In this document: in pieces, positions 10,041 through 18,483 of the stretch
Layout: each line of letters opens with the position of its first letter
Position numbering within the stretch: the first letter of the stretch is position 1
NCBI GenBank assembly: GCA_003427395.1
Contig: BFEA01000259.1
Coordinates: forward strand, 1,867,190-1,892,282
DNA from: Chara braunii
Lineage: Eukaryota > Streptophyta > Charophyceae > Charales > Characeae
DNA length: 25,093 bases
Direction of reading: 5' to 3'
Made by a program: the position numbers and the translations under genes
Notes under the pieces: generated by a model
Database searches by the model: none
What the model was told of the DNA's origin: nothing
The model's input: only the letters and a program-made list of their open reading frames with translations

Positions 10041-10136
10041 CACTCATAAGCGGGTGGCCCGTTCACCGTGGTTGTTCATAAAAAAATCATCAAATGAACG
10101 GCCGGTCACGTTCACGGGTCCGGCACTGCCCATAAC
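9475..10136. mobile_element. Non-autonomous hAT element with 8-bp target duplication
   Basis: The element itself is 9483-10128 (646 bp, including the N gap). Its left end is CAGTGCCGTACC. The reverse complement of its right end is CAGTGCCGGACC (11/12). The flanks carry an identical 8-bp duplication, CCCATAAC, at 9475-9482 and 10129-10136. CAGTG-type termini with 8-bp duplications are diagnostic of hAT transposons. Subterminal GTTCACGG/GGTCACC motifs are repeated, and the left subterminal part folds back on itself (about 9501-9583). There is no transposase ORF, and an internal A tract lies at 10007-10037. The perfect duplication suggests a fairly recent insertion, mobilised by a transposase encoded elsewhere. 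Confidence 0.9.
9844..9846. other. Ambiguous bases (NNN)
   Basis: Three unresolved bases inside the hAT-type element. The true length of missing sequence is unknown. Confidence 0.99.
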
Positions 10137-10273
10137 CCATACCTATTTTTGTGGTCCTCGGGGGGTTGAATCTTCAGGTGTGGCAGGTGAAGAGTGGTAC
10201 AACGTGAGGGATACCGGAGCGATTTATTCAGTGTGAACAACAAAAACGTCAACAAGACAAAATCAACAACAAC

Positions 10274-10375
10274 AACGAATATTCTCAGCTTATTCATCTC
10301 CCTACCTTCCCCCGCCTTTCTCACCTTTTGTAATCCCCTCCTCCTACTCGCACTTCCTCTCTGTCGACTTCTGTA

Positions 10376-10378
<3 letters not shown>
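10274..10378 (-). repeat. Direct repeat bracketing the RT element, left copy
   Basis: About 105 bp that match 13462-13560 almost exactly, from AACGAAT through TTCTCAGCTTATTCATCTCC to CTCTCTGTCGACT. Both copies run into a TG-rich tract. On the minus strand both encode GEGREMNKLR. The left copy ends in an ACA-rich stretch rather than continuing into the element. Confidence 0.85.
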
Positions 10379-10447
<69 letters not shown>

Positions 10448-10462
10448 TGTGTGTGTGTGTGT
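10377..10462. repeat. (TG)n microsatellite
   Basis: About 42 TG units with a single A interruption near 10441, adjoining the left direct repeat of the RT element. Confidence 0.95.
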
Positions 10463-10653
10463 CCCACCCACTATCGTAAGGTTGGATACGGAAGGGCATC
10501 AGGCCTTCCAGCCCTAGCCCCCTGGTCGCCACAACACACCTCACATAGACACCCAATCACGGTCAGCACATGAGGAATCTTGCAATCAAGATGCTCCTAA
10601 CCATATCACCGTTAACTCGACCTGGTTGGTAGTCTGCTCTGTTGTAAAAGACC

Positions 10654-12802
10654 CTATCGACAACCTTCCAAGTTCCAACATTCCCTTCTGCTAAATCCGT
10701 TGGTGATCATGGTTTGAAAGAGCGAGTGGATCTCGCATGCTGCTTCCTGCTCATCAGAGCATAAGAGCAGGATCAACACGGTCTGTGCTGTCAGGATACG
10801 CAGCGATTGTGCAATGCTGCGCTTGGACTTAAATTTCATATACTTTACCGGGTCAAAATTCAGTCCTCTTTTTTTGTCATGTTTAGAGGTGGCGAAAATA
10901 CCGTTGATCGTGGAAATTATCGACAGTGTAATATTTTGGAAGTTAGCGACCAAACCTTGACCGTCCGTGGTTTCTTTGACTTCCATGAATTCGTGCGGCT
11001 GATCTTTCGAGTAGGGCACTTGCCAGGCACCCCATATTTGAGAACCCCGCAATGACCGTATTGTTTAAAGAGCAAAGGTCATCGATATGCCTGTAGGACA
11101 GTGTAGGTTAAACTTTCCTCAAAGCACCTGAGGGCCTGCCATTCCTGATTCTTGACCAAGTGCGAGATCAGTTGAAATTCATACTTAAAGAAGTACACAC
11201 CGCAGAGGATGGGTGAGCACGCTAAACCCATTGGGATCCCCAAAATTTGCCTCCAGACTTTGTCCCCCATCTGTACCACTGCATTGGTTACCAGCCATTC
11301 ACATGCATTGATGATCTCAGTCTCGCCGAAGTAGAGTTTGTCGTAGTCCCTCTCCTGCTGCCCATCGACCCAATGAGGGTGTAGTGTGCCATTGGCGGAG
11401 ACCATGATTGCAACTACATCCCTGGCTGTTCTGGCTCTCCTCTACTCCATGGCACTTCTGACGTAAAACTTGATCGTCACGATCAGCCCATCATCAGAGT
11501 TGTCTGTAGGAATCCTCTCGAAGCATCTGCTGATGTCTGTAGTGAAGATCGAGTAAACATGTCGAGGAAGATTGGCGACAAACTCTCCGATGGGCGCAAT
11601 CGGCCACCAATAGTTGGGACTTGCTCCCTGTTCAGCAAAAGTAGCATCGGTTTTCCTGGCGCAGAGCGCTTGCACCGTTGCACGTCCAAGGCCAAGAACT
11701 TCAGTAGGTAGGTATAGACTTCCGCTACCGATGAGAGGACGGTTCCAATAGTGTTGGTAATACATCTGAAGGATTCCTTGTGCGCTTTGTAAACCACCAT
11801 GAGATGTGGCAGTGACAACTTCTCTTCTGTGTGCCTGATAGGTGCGACTGCGTTAGCTTCCTCGGCGAGTCTGCCTTCGATGACAGCAGGCGGCTGCTGT
11901 AATAAGATGAAGTCCGGTCCTGAAAGCCGCTCCATTGCCAACCTTCGGATGAAGTTGATGCAAACGAACGTAGGCATGTGTGGCGCTTTGTCCGTCGGGC
12001 GAACACGGTACCTCTCGGTCAGCCACTTGTCATGATCTCACTTCGGACGGGGATGCTGTTGATTGGTTCCTCCATTATATGCCTGTGTTGTGTGTGGTAC
12101 TGCCTGATGCTGGTCTTGGCCTTGCTCATGACAAACTTCTTCATCAGTTTCTCCTACTTTCACTAGTTTCTCCTCCTCCATTGAGAGTTCTGTGTCACAG
12201 GTCGTGGTAGTCAGGATGTAGTCTACGGCCTCCCCTATTTCTCCCAGGGCGAAGTCTTCATCCAATGCTCTCGTTGGAATATGGTTGAGACCTCCGTTCA
12301 GCATCAGCTGCAGCTAACCGTTATTCGTGATCCCCGTATCGTTAGTGATGACATGCACTGTACCCTCCCCTGGTAGAAGTCTTATAGCTGCAGGGCTCAG
12401 AACGTCCGCGTGCCTGCCCAACCCGCATCTGCAACACTCGGGATCGTAATTCGATTCCCATTCTGCCATCTTGAATTTCCTGAACTGTCTGAACACCTTG
12501 CCAGGCTTGCAAATCTTCGTGCCAAGCGGTTCATCACATTTCCACCCGATGATAATCTCGTCCAGCCAGCTTCCCAACTTCTCCCCCACCACCTGCTTCA
12601 GCCCCTCCATGACAAGTTGCCTCAATGGTACGGCTTCCATAAGCCTGCTCGTATATCTGACATGTACGGACTCTTGTTTCTCCTGCCTCTTTCTTCTCCA
12701 AGCAAGCCTCCTCGAAGGCAATCGGGCCATGCAACCCCCTTCTTCCTGCTTGAAGAGTTCGTCCTGCGCATTGAACATTACTTCCATGGAGGACATCATC
12801 AT
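10654..12802 (-). pseudogene. Penelope-like reverse transcriptase, decayed
   Basis: Minus-strand frames join into one RT-type protein. The N-terminal part has ICKPGKVFRQFRKFKMAEW, a CCRCG pair and LNGGLNHIPT, a motif like the KGL-x-FxPT block upstream of Penelope-type RTs. Then follow HLMVVYKAHK (RT motif near 11777-11791), FTTDISRCFERIP with the first catalytic Asp at 11535-11537, GIPMGLACSP (11226-11240), and RHIDDL with the two catalytic Asp codons at 11078-11083. A thumb-like region follows with TSKHDKKRG and DPVKYMKFKSKRS. The gene is broken by in-frame stops near 12312, 12040 and 11440 and by frame changes near 11690 and 11090-11050. No GIY-YIG endonuclease is visible at either end. The RT call is firm; the assignment to Penelope-like elements rather than another non-LTR clade is inferred from motif spacing. 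Confidence 0.75.
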
Positions 12803-12858
12803 GCATGTGAATGGCCCATCACGTACCTAAGTAATGATAGATTTCAGGGGAATACTGT

Positions 12859-12960
12859 CTGGAGAAAGAAAACAATGAAAAAGACAACGAAAAAGGAAAA
12901 AGGAAAGAGAGAACAAAAGAAAGAAAGAAAGAAACCATGGGGGACATGTCCTATAGTTTA
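12859..12960 (-). repeat. GAAA-rich low-complexity tract
   Basis: On the minus strand this is a ~70-nt pyrimidine tract ending in TTTCTCCAG, which resembles a 3' splice site. It lies between the RT pseudogene and a Pro-rich frame upstream. It may be an intron end or just low-complexity sequence. Confidence 0.5.
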
Positions 12961-13134
12961 GATAAGCACAAGCAGGCATGCAGGGCTAGCTCTTAAGATG
13001 CACCCTTTCTTCCCTTTCTGTTTTGCATAGTCTTTCCTTCTCGCTCTTGCAGACTCGGCAGTGGACACAGCAGAAGCTTCCTGGGAAGGTAGTTGCCTTC
13101 TGCCTCCGTTAGCTCGCATGCCGTCGGTACTGTT

Positions 13135-13512
13135 CTATCTAGCTCTACCATGGGTAGAGACTGTGACTGCATAGTGCACGGACCTGCCCATTACTCGTTC
13201 GGCCTGTTGTTGACCCATCCGCGGGGGGGGTTGTAAAACACGCATCCCAGCAGCCTCGTCTTGCAGCGGAGGCTGTCGCGGCGGGTTCATGGTTTGGGGG
13301 GGTTCTTCCTGCCTCAGGCTGGGCCTAGGATCGAACGGGAGCACCCTCTGTCTGGGTGAGATGACGAGGGGTGGGCTACCTCGTTGCCTCTTGTTGGCTT
13401 GGTTGTCCGGCGAATTCCTGGTTCTAACTCTGGGGTTGCCCGTAACCCTGGTGGGCAGGAGAACGAATGTTCTCAGCTTATTCATCTCCCTACCTTCCCC
13501 CGCCTTTCTCAC
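13135..13512 (-). CDS. Proline-rich N-terminal frame of the RT element, uncertain
   Basis: An open minus-strand frame of about 125 codons begins inside the right-hand direct repeat (GEGREMNKLR) and is rich in Pro, Arg and Gln (PRQRVLPFDPRPSLRQEEPP). It lies upstream of the RT pseudogene in the same direction but in another frame, separated by about 330 bp with stops and the pyrimidine tract. It could be the element's first exon or leader protein. No domain is recognised. Confidence 0.3.
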   Translation of the reverse strand: MRKAGEGREMNKLRTFVLLPTRVTGNPRVRTRNSPDNQANKRQRGSPPLVISPRQRVLPFDPRPSLRQEEPPQTMNPPRQPPLQDEAAGMRVLQPPPRMGQQQAERVMGRSVHYAVTVSTHGRAR

Positions 13513-13567
13513 CTTTTGTAGTCCCCTCCTCCTACTCGCACTTCCTCTCTGTCGACTCGTGTATTTG
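13462..13567 (-). repeat. Direct repeat bracketing the RT element, right copy
   Basis: This is the partner of 10274-10378, with only a few substitutions over ~100 bp. It lies at the 5' side of the RT element and is followed by a short TG-rich stretch and a G run (13587-13596). A (CAAT)n tract follows at about 13606-13626. Confidence 0.85.
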
Positions 13568-13629
13568 TGTGTGTTTGTATGTGTGGGGGGGGGGGAACCA
13601 ACCAGTCAATCAATCAATCAATCAATACA

Positions 13630-13952
13630 AAAAAAAAGGAGAAAATAGTTTTAAAAATACGTTTTTGTTCTTTTTTTGGGAGTTTAAATGTTATTATTTT
13701 TCGGTTTTCATTTAAAACAAATTGAAAACGGTCTGATCTCGAAAAATAAATATAGGGTTGTAGGGTTTGAAAAACCCTACAATCTCATATTATTTATTTA
13801 TTTATTTGCTAATTTAGTTTCTCGGCAAAAAATCCCAAAAGCCCACGGCCAGAACCCGATCGGCGATCGCCTCCAGCTGAGGCCGCGGTCGGGTTCCCGA
13901 CCGCCGGGCCCAATTATGGCCGGTGTTCACTGCAATACTCTATTCTGACTCT
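13630..13952. other. Non-coding stretch with two strong hairpins
   Basis: TTGTAGGGTTT at 13758-13768 pairs perfectly with 13772-13782 around a GAA loop. GCGGTCGGG at 13885-13893 pairs with CCCGACCGC at 13896-13904. The first stem contains TAGGG/CCCTA motifs, but these do not form a telomeric array. No gene is visible. Confidence 0.6.
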
Positions 13953-14275
13953 TCATGAGACACGGGTGGAGGGGGAGAAGAGAACTGAGCAAATCAGGCA
14001 ACACTTCACTACAGAAATTCTCGATAGGTGCCAAACAACAAAGGAGAAGCTCAATCTTTTCCACGCCAAGACAGACATAAGACAAACCCTTTCTTGTGAA
14101 AGTAAAAGAATTCTCTAGGGACTGGCTGGGGGGACACCGAGGGGTTGGATCGCATCCGTGACATGGACAGGGGATACACAGTATCAGCAGGAGCAGGAAG
14201 ACCGGAGCACCGGGCAACAGGAAGAGATCACCAGAGACTACTGGCTCGTCATCAAGAAGTGGACCAAGCTGGACT
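13953..14275 (+). pseudogene. Unidentified decayed coding patch
   Basis: One plus-strand frame reads RTEQIRQHFTTEILDRC and LNLFHAKTDIRQTLSC up to a TAG near 14115. It then continues in the same frame through QEEITRDYWLVIKKWTKLD to a TGA near 14275. The mixed amphipathic composition looks more like protein than the surrounding frames, but I recognise no family. It could be a fragment of a transposon gag or of a host gene. The minus-strand ORF across it (13927-14328) is Leu/Pro-rich and less convincing. Confidence 0.3.
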
Positions 14276-14639
14276 GAAGCATCCCCCTCAGACCACCGTC
14301 CGGCTTTCCTAACCCCTTCCCGCCACATGCTCTATCCTTGTCGGTTGGAGCTAAGGATGGTCTGCACAGGCTGCTGCAAGGGAAGCAGGCCCCGCTCTCA
14401 GCTCCCCAACGCAGACTGACAGCCAGCACCTTCCCTTTCCATAACCACTTTACCCCCAGCTCAGTTCAGTGCAATTTCTCAGTTTCCTCCAGTCAACTTC
14501 AGTCGTCAGCAGTCAGTACCTGATGCCCCAGTGACCCCTGGGCCATCCAGGCTATTGCCCCCTTAGACTACAAATGGTGCCTCGGTGCCCCCGAAGAAAC
14601 CAGGTGACTGCTCCCATAGCCTCATCTATTCTCTAAAAG
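14276..14639. other. Unassigned GC-rich sequence
   Basis: No domain, RNA or repeat is recognised. Open frames on both strands are short and overlap. Confidence 0.4.
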
Positions 14640-14830
14640 CTTTCTAGCTGAAGCTGGGTAATGGCCCCGGTCTTGTACACGTAGCAAGGGATGCTGGGGC
14701 CGGTTCCCAGCAGGTGTCGCTCCCCACCAATAGACAGGAGCCTCCTGGTGCGGTGCTACTCAGGGGTGCTGCCATCACCCCTGGCAGGCTGGCAGCACCA
14801 CCAACACGCTTTAAAGAAAAAAAGGGGTAA
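14640..14830 (+). mobile_element. Candidate tRNA-derived SINE
   Basis: TAGCTGAAGCTGG (about 14647-14659) resembles a pol III A box, and GGTTCCCAGC about 55 bp on resembles a weak B box. The 3' part contains a perfect hairpin (GGTGCTGCCA at 14765-14774 with 14790-14799) and ends in AAAGAAAAAAA. A ~62-bp piece is about 84% identical to the reverse complement of 15440-15505, which carries its own T16/A16 tail. That points to a retroposed family. Confidence 0.45.
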
Positions 14831-14945
14831 CTGCAGTACAGTCACAAAAACAGTTTGAAATTCAACTTGAGGCATTCCCCCAACACAACACACCCCCACA
14901 TGACCCTACTTGACCGGAAGATAGCTTGTATACATTGCCCAGAGT
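14830..14945 (-). repeat. Dispersed repeat, copy 2 of an inverted pair
   Basis: The reverse complement matches 6335-6440: CATGTGGGGGTGTGTTGTG, then TCAAGTTGAATTTCAA, TTTTTGTGACTG and CAGTTACCCC. The match starts right after the A-rich tail of the SINE candidate. Confidence 0.6.
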
Positions 14946-15340
14946 CAATCTGAAACCCTTTTTTGCCTGAAGTATCAACTCTTTTTGTGACTCCTGAGTA
15001 GTTTCCCCCCCCCAAAAAAAGAAAGGTTTGCAAATGCAACAACTAGGCCGGTTGGAATGCACCTCAATGTGCAGAATCCGATGTGTATGTGCATGATCTG
15101 CATCTGGATCTGCTTGTATGCCCAGGTGTCTTCTGTCTGGGCCCCGCGTCTTTTGTTAGTTCAACTTTGAAGGGGTCGTTTTTGTCTTCACCAGCAATCC
15201 TCGCTGCCTTAGGGGCTCGCCACACCACCGTCAAAATACGGGGTGTTCGACTGTTTCCTATCACCACAAAGCGAGAAGCAGTTAACAGAGCCCAAAATTT
15301 TCAGCGTTTTTGCGGGGTCTTTATAACAAATCTCCCACAC

Positions 15341-15905
15341 GTTTGAAACCAAAGTTGTCACCAGTCCATATAGTGGACACCAAATGAAACAATAGAAAAA
15401 AAAGAACCAGAGGAGCCTTTTTTTTTTTTTTTTATGGGAACAAGGCTCCAATCTATTCGTGGGGAGCAGCATGTGCTGGGAACCGGGCCCAGCGTCCCAT
15501 AAACCCCAAGGCAAAAGATGTGTTTTCAAACTTTTCATTCTAATTCGCTCTTTCCCATTTTTCGGGATTTTTAAACCTGCCACACCTTTTAAACCAAACT
15601 TGTCACCAGTCCATAGTGTGCACACCAAATAAAACAAAGGCCAAAAAAGAAAGAAAATAAAGGACCAAAGGAGCCTAAAACCCCAAGGGATAAATGTTTT
15701 TTCATGCAAAATTCGCTCTTTCTGGCTTTTGGGGAGTTTCAGGATTTTCAGGGCTTGCCAAAACAGACGTCTCCAAAACCCCAATAAACACCAAACTTGG
15801 CACATGCAGACCTTGACCAAAAATAAAACAGGTCGCAAAAGAGAAAAAAAAGAACTGAAAAAGATTATCCCCATATCCGAATGCACTTTTCCGTGCCTTG
15901 GGGGA
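15341..15905 (-). repeat. Tandem array of three diverged units
   Basis: Units start near 15341, 15591 and 15780. Each carries AAACCAAACTTGTCACCAG or CACCAAACTTGGCAC, then ACACCAAATAAAACA, AACCCCAAGG and AATTCGCTCTTTC. The first unit is longer because of a ~85 bp insertion at 15418-15505. The 244-codon minus-strand ORF spanning the array is a by-product: its repeated Trp/Leu/Phe-rich segments mirror the DNA units. Confidence 0.7.
15418..15505 (-). mobile_element. SINE-like insertion with A16 tail
   Basis: It interrupts the first unit of the tandem array between GGAGCC and AAACCCC. On the minus strand it reads GGGACGCTGGGCCCGGTTCC onward and ends in CCATA followed by 15 more A (T16 at 15418-15433 on the plus strand). 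Its body matches the SINE candidate at about 14690-14750. No clear target duplication was found. Confidence 0.5.
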
Positions 15906-16050
15906 TAACCTGGGGCTGAAAAGGGGGGGTCCCTGTTAACCACTTGTGTATCGCATGTATGTAATTATACTGCTGTTGTTCTGGCCCCTGTTCTGTGATT
16001 GTATAAGTCGTCATCTGATCACTTGTTCGGGAGTGGGCACACTCCCTTGA

Positions 16051-16380
16051 CTCGACTCTGCCACCCGTTGAGGCCACTACGCCACTGCAGTGGTCCCCCT
16101 TCGTCAGCGCAGGACAACCCCTATCTGCTCTTGCTCCCCCCACTTCAAAGCTCTAACGGCCCGGCACCATCTCCCATCCACCATGGTGCCCTTCGAGCTA
16201 TGTCCTCACAACCCGTCCATCCCCCTCAACCCGCTTGGCACTACTGTGCCACCCTTTAGGCTACCATCCCGCCTAGTGGTCTCCCTTTGTCAGAGCAGGA
16301 CAACCCCAAATTCTGCTCTTGCCCCTGACCCTGGCATCACCTTCCCATCCACAACGATGTGCTTGGGACAACGCTCCGCC
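16051..16380 (+). repeat. ~186-bp tandem duplication
   Basis: TGGTCCCCCTTCGTCAGCGC then AGGACAACCCC, CTGCTCTTGC and CATCTCCCATCCAC (first copy) recur as TGGTCTCCCTTTGTCAGAGC, AGGACAACCCC, CTGCTCTTGC and CACCTTCCCATCCAC (second copy). A third, partial copy (GGGACAACGCTCCGCCTGGT) follows near 16370. Short ORFs through it are not convincing. Confidence 0.75.
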
Positions 16381-16454
16381 TGGTAGTACCCCCATTCCCC
16401 GATTGACTAGGCCGGCCACGGGCCGCCTGCTATCCCCCCTTCTCTAGAACCAAG

Positions 16455-16545
16455 CTATGTCTGCCAGAATCGAACCATGCACCTCTCCCTCACAGTCCCC
16501 CAGCCCAAACATCCTAAGCTACGATGCCAACTGATCTCTCTTTGC
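16455..16545 (-). repeat. tRNA-like sequence (SINE head or tRNA relic)
   Basis: On the minus strand, TAGCTTAGGATG (A-box-like, about 16508-16520) is followed about 45 nt on by GGTTCGATTCTGG (B box, 16463-16475). The spacing fits a tRNA. No full acceptor stem pairs, so it is a relic or a SINE head rather than a functional tRNA. Confidence 0.5.
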
Positions 16546-16614
16546 GCTGCACTGGGCCGGGGCACAAGTACGCGGGGCGGCAACCTGTACCAACTGATGG
16601 TACACAGGGTAAAT

Positions 16615-16735
16615 TGAGGGCCTGAAAGAATCGAACCCGCAACGTCCCTGCTGCAGCGGGAAGTTCCCTGTGCAGAGGCGGGACCTAGAGCCGGCTGAAA
16701 CCCGTTGCGCTCGCTTAGCCTATGTCATAACCTCC
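16615..16735 (-). repeat. Second tRNA-like sequence
   Basis: On the minus strand, AGCGCAACGGG (A-box-like, about 16701-16712) is followed about 70 nt on by GCGGGTTCGATTCTTTCAGG (B box, 16621-16640). A GC-rich inverted segment between them could form a long variable arm. The acceptor stem does not close. With 16455-16545 it makes two tRNA-like heads in the same direction. Confidence 0.45.
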
Positions 16736-16979
16736 GGCTTCTCATGACGCTCCCCAAGCGTGTTTATGGTCTTGGCGGCTTGTTTTTCAGGAATGATCAA
16801 TTTTTCTAATTTAACTCAATCGAAGACTGCTGCTCTGATTTTGCCGGAAGGCTATGGCGTTTGTTGCGTATTAGCAGCGCGTGCTTGACCTTCCGTGAAT
16901 GTGCAGAAACTCCACCATTCTCTCAAATCCCTTTGTGCCTCTAGCTGTTAGAGCTAGCATTCGTCGGTGTAGAGGTACT

Positions 16980-17235
16980 AGAGGGCGTCGTTTGTCCTGC
17001 GATAGCTCGAATGGTGCTAATTATTATCGGCTAATCATTTCATTGCTAAGGTAGATAGCAGCATTTTAGCGTCAGAGTGAGAGAGGCGTGTTTGAAAGAC
17101 TTCAGCGAACGGGTTGTAGAGTGCGTCGTTGTCCTGCGATAACTTGAGTTGAACTAATCATCGGCTAATCATTAATAACATAGGCAGCAGCATTTTACTG
17201 TCACAGTGAGGAGGGAGGCGTGGTTGTAATACTTG
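16980..17235 (+). promoter_or_regulatory. Duplicated ~138-bp module upstream of the main gene
   Basis: GCGTCGTTTGTCCTGCGATA, CTAATTATTATCGGCTAATC, AGCAGCATTTTAGCGTCA and GAGAGAGGCGTG (from 16985) recur from 17123 as GCGTCGTTGTCCTGCGATAA, CATCGGCTAATCATTA, AGCAGCATTTTACTGTCA and GGAGGGAGGCGTGG. The second copy ends about 45 bp before the first ATG of the 784-codon ORF. It is probably promoter or 5' leader sequence. No TATA box was identified with confidence. Confidence 0.5.
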
Positions 17236-17276
17236 ACGGACGGACGCAAGTAAGGAAGCAAAGGGAGGGGGGTGGG

Positions 17277-18452
17277 ATGGATATCGCACGATCTTTATGT
17301 TGCTGGCCTTTCAACGCGTCGGTCAACTCAGAGCCGAGCACCGCCTCAGAGGTTGTCTCTTCTTCGGGAGCAGAGAGAGTACCGATAGTAGAAAGAGTGG
17401 CACTCCAGAGCAGTGTTGAAGAACATAGTACTAGGAAGGGGCTTAGCCTATCAATTATGGCAGATGCAGATGTGGTGGAGGCTGACTCAGACGATTCGGA
17501 CGCTACAGCAATGGATGTCCAGGAGGATGGCTGCGCTGCCATTGCCGACGCTGTTGCCGTTGCTCTTGCCGGGGTTCCTGCGGGAATTACCAATTTTAGT
17601 CGACGTCTCGATGACACTCTGCCAGTCTCTATGGTTGACACTCAGCCTGAGCGTCTTTCTCGACCTCAGGCAGGAGAACATTTCAGCGATAGCAAGGGCT
17701 CTGTGGACGACACCTCTCTGATTCAAGCCGCATTTGAAAGGGCGGTCAGCGTGCACGATGAGGAGGCCGAGGGGGGAGAAGAAGATGGCATGGAAGAGGA
17801 TACCGGCTCGTCGCCGGCTGACGGGGACGGCGCGTCGCAGCCAGACGGTCTGAGCAGGGATAATGACGACAAGGAGATGATAGAGAGGATCCCGAGCCCT
17901 ATGACTGCAAAGGACGGCGGCGGCGGCGATAGGAAGAAGGAGAAAGCACATGACAACGCCGGGCAAGAGCGGTGCGGGGATAGCGCCGCCGCCGACGCCG
18001 CCAAGGAGGGAGAATGCAGCATAACTAACAGCGAAGCTGACGAAGTTGCCGAAGTTGCCGAAGTTGGCGAAGCCGGGAGGACTCTGAGGAGAATTGAAGA
18101 TTACGGGAGCAAGAATAGGGCTCCGCTGGGAGGACGAGAACAGGAGAAGTTGGCCAGGAGGGAGAGCGATAACGCCACAGAAATCTCGGTTATTGCCGAT
18201 GAAGCTGGCGATGGCTATGGCGGACACGATGGGACCGTGGGGACCGATGAGACAGTTACAGTACTGGAAGACGCTGGGAGACAGAACGACGTGCGAGGGG
18301 GACGGCGGCGAATTGGATGTCGAACTTCGAGCTGCGGCGGCGAAGCTTCCAAGAGGGAGAAGGGCAGGGAGAGGGAGAGGGAGAGGGAGAGGGATACAGC
18401 AGCTCCAGTCAATCGACGAGGAGGGAGGCCACCTCGGCCGCCAAGACCAACT

Positions 18453-18483
<31 letters not shown>

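Noticed and set aside
10481-10540. Hammerhead ribozyme in the region next to the RT element
   Set aside because: A CCTGATGCCC segment occurs on the minus strand, but the CUGAUGA core and the GAAA partner are not both present with pairable stems.
10112-10556. ORFs rich in HT or CV dipeptides
   Set aside because: They are translations of the (TG)n microsatellite.
13758-13782. Interstitial telomere repeat
   Set aside because: TAGGG and CCCTA occur only as the two arms of one hairpin, not as a head-to-tail array.
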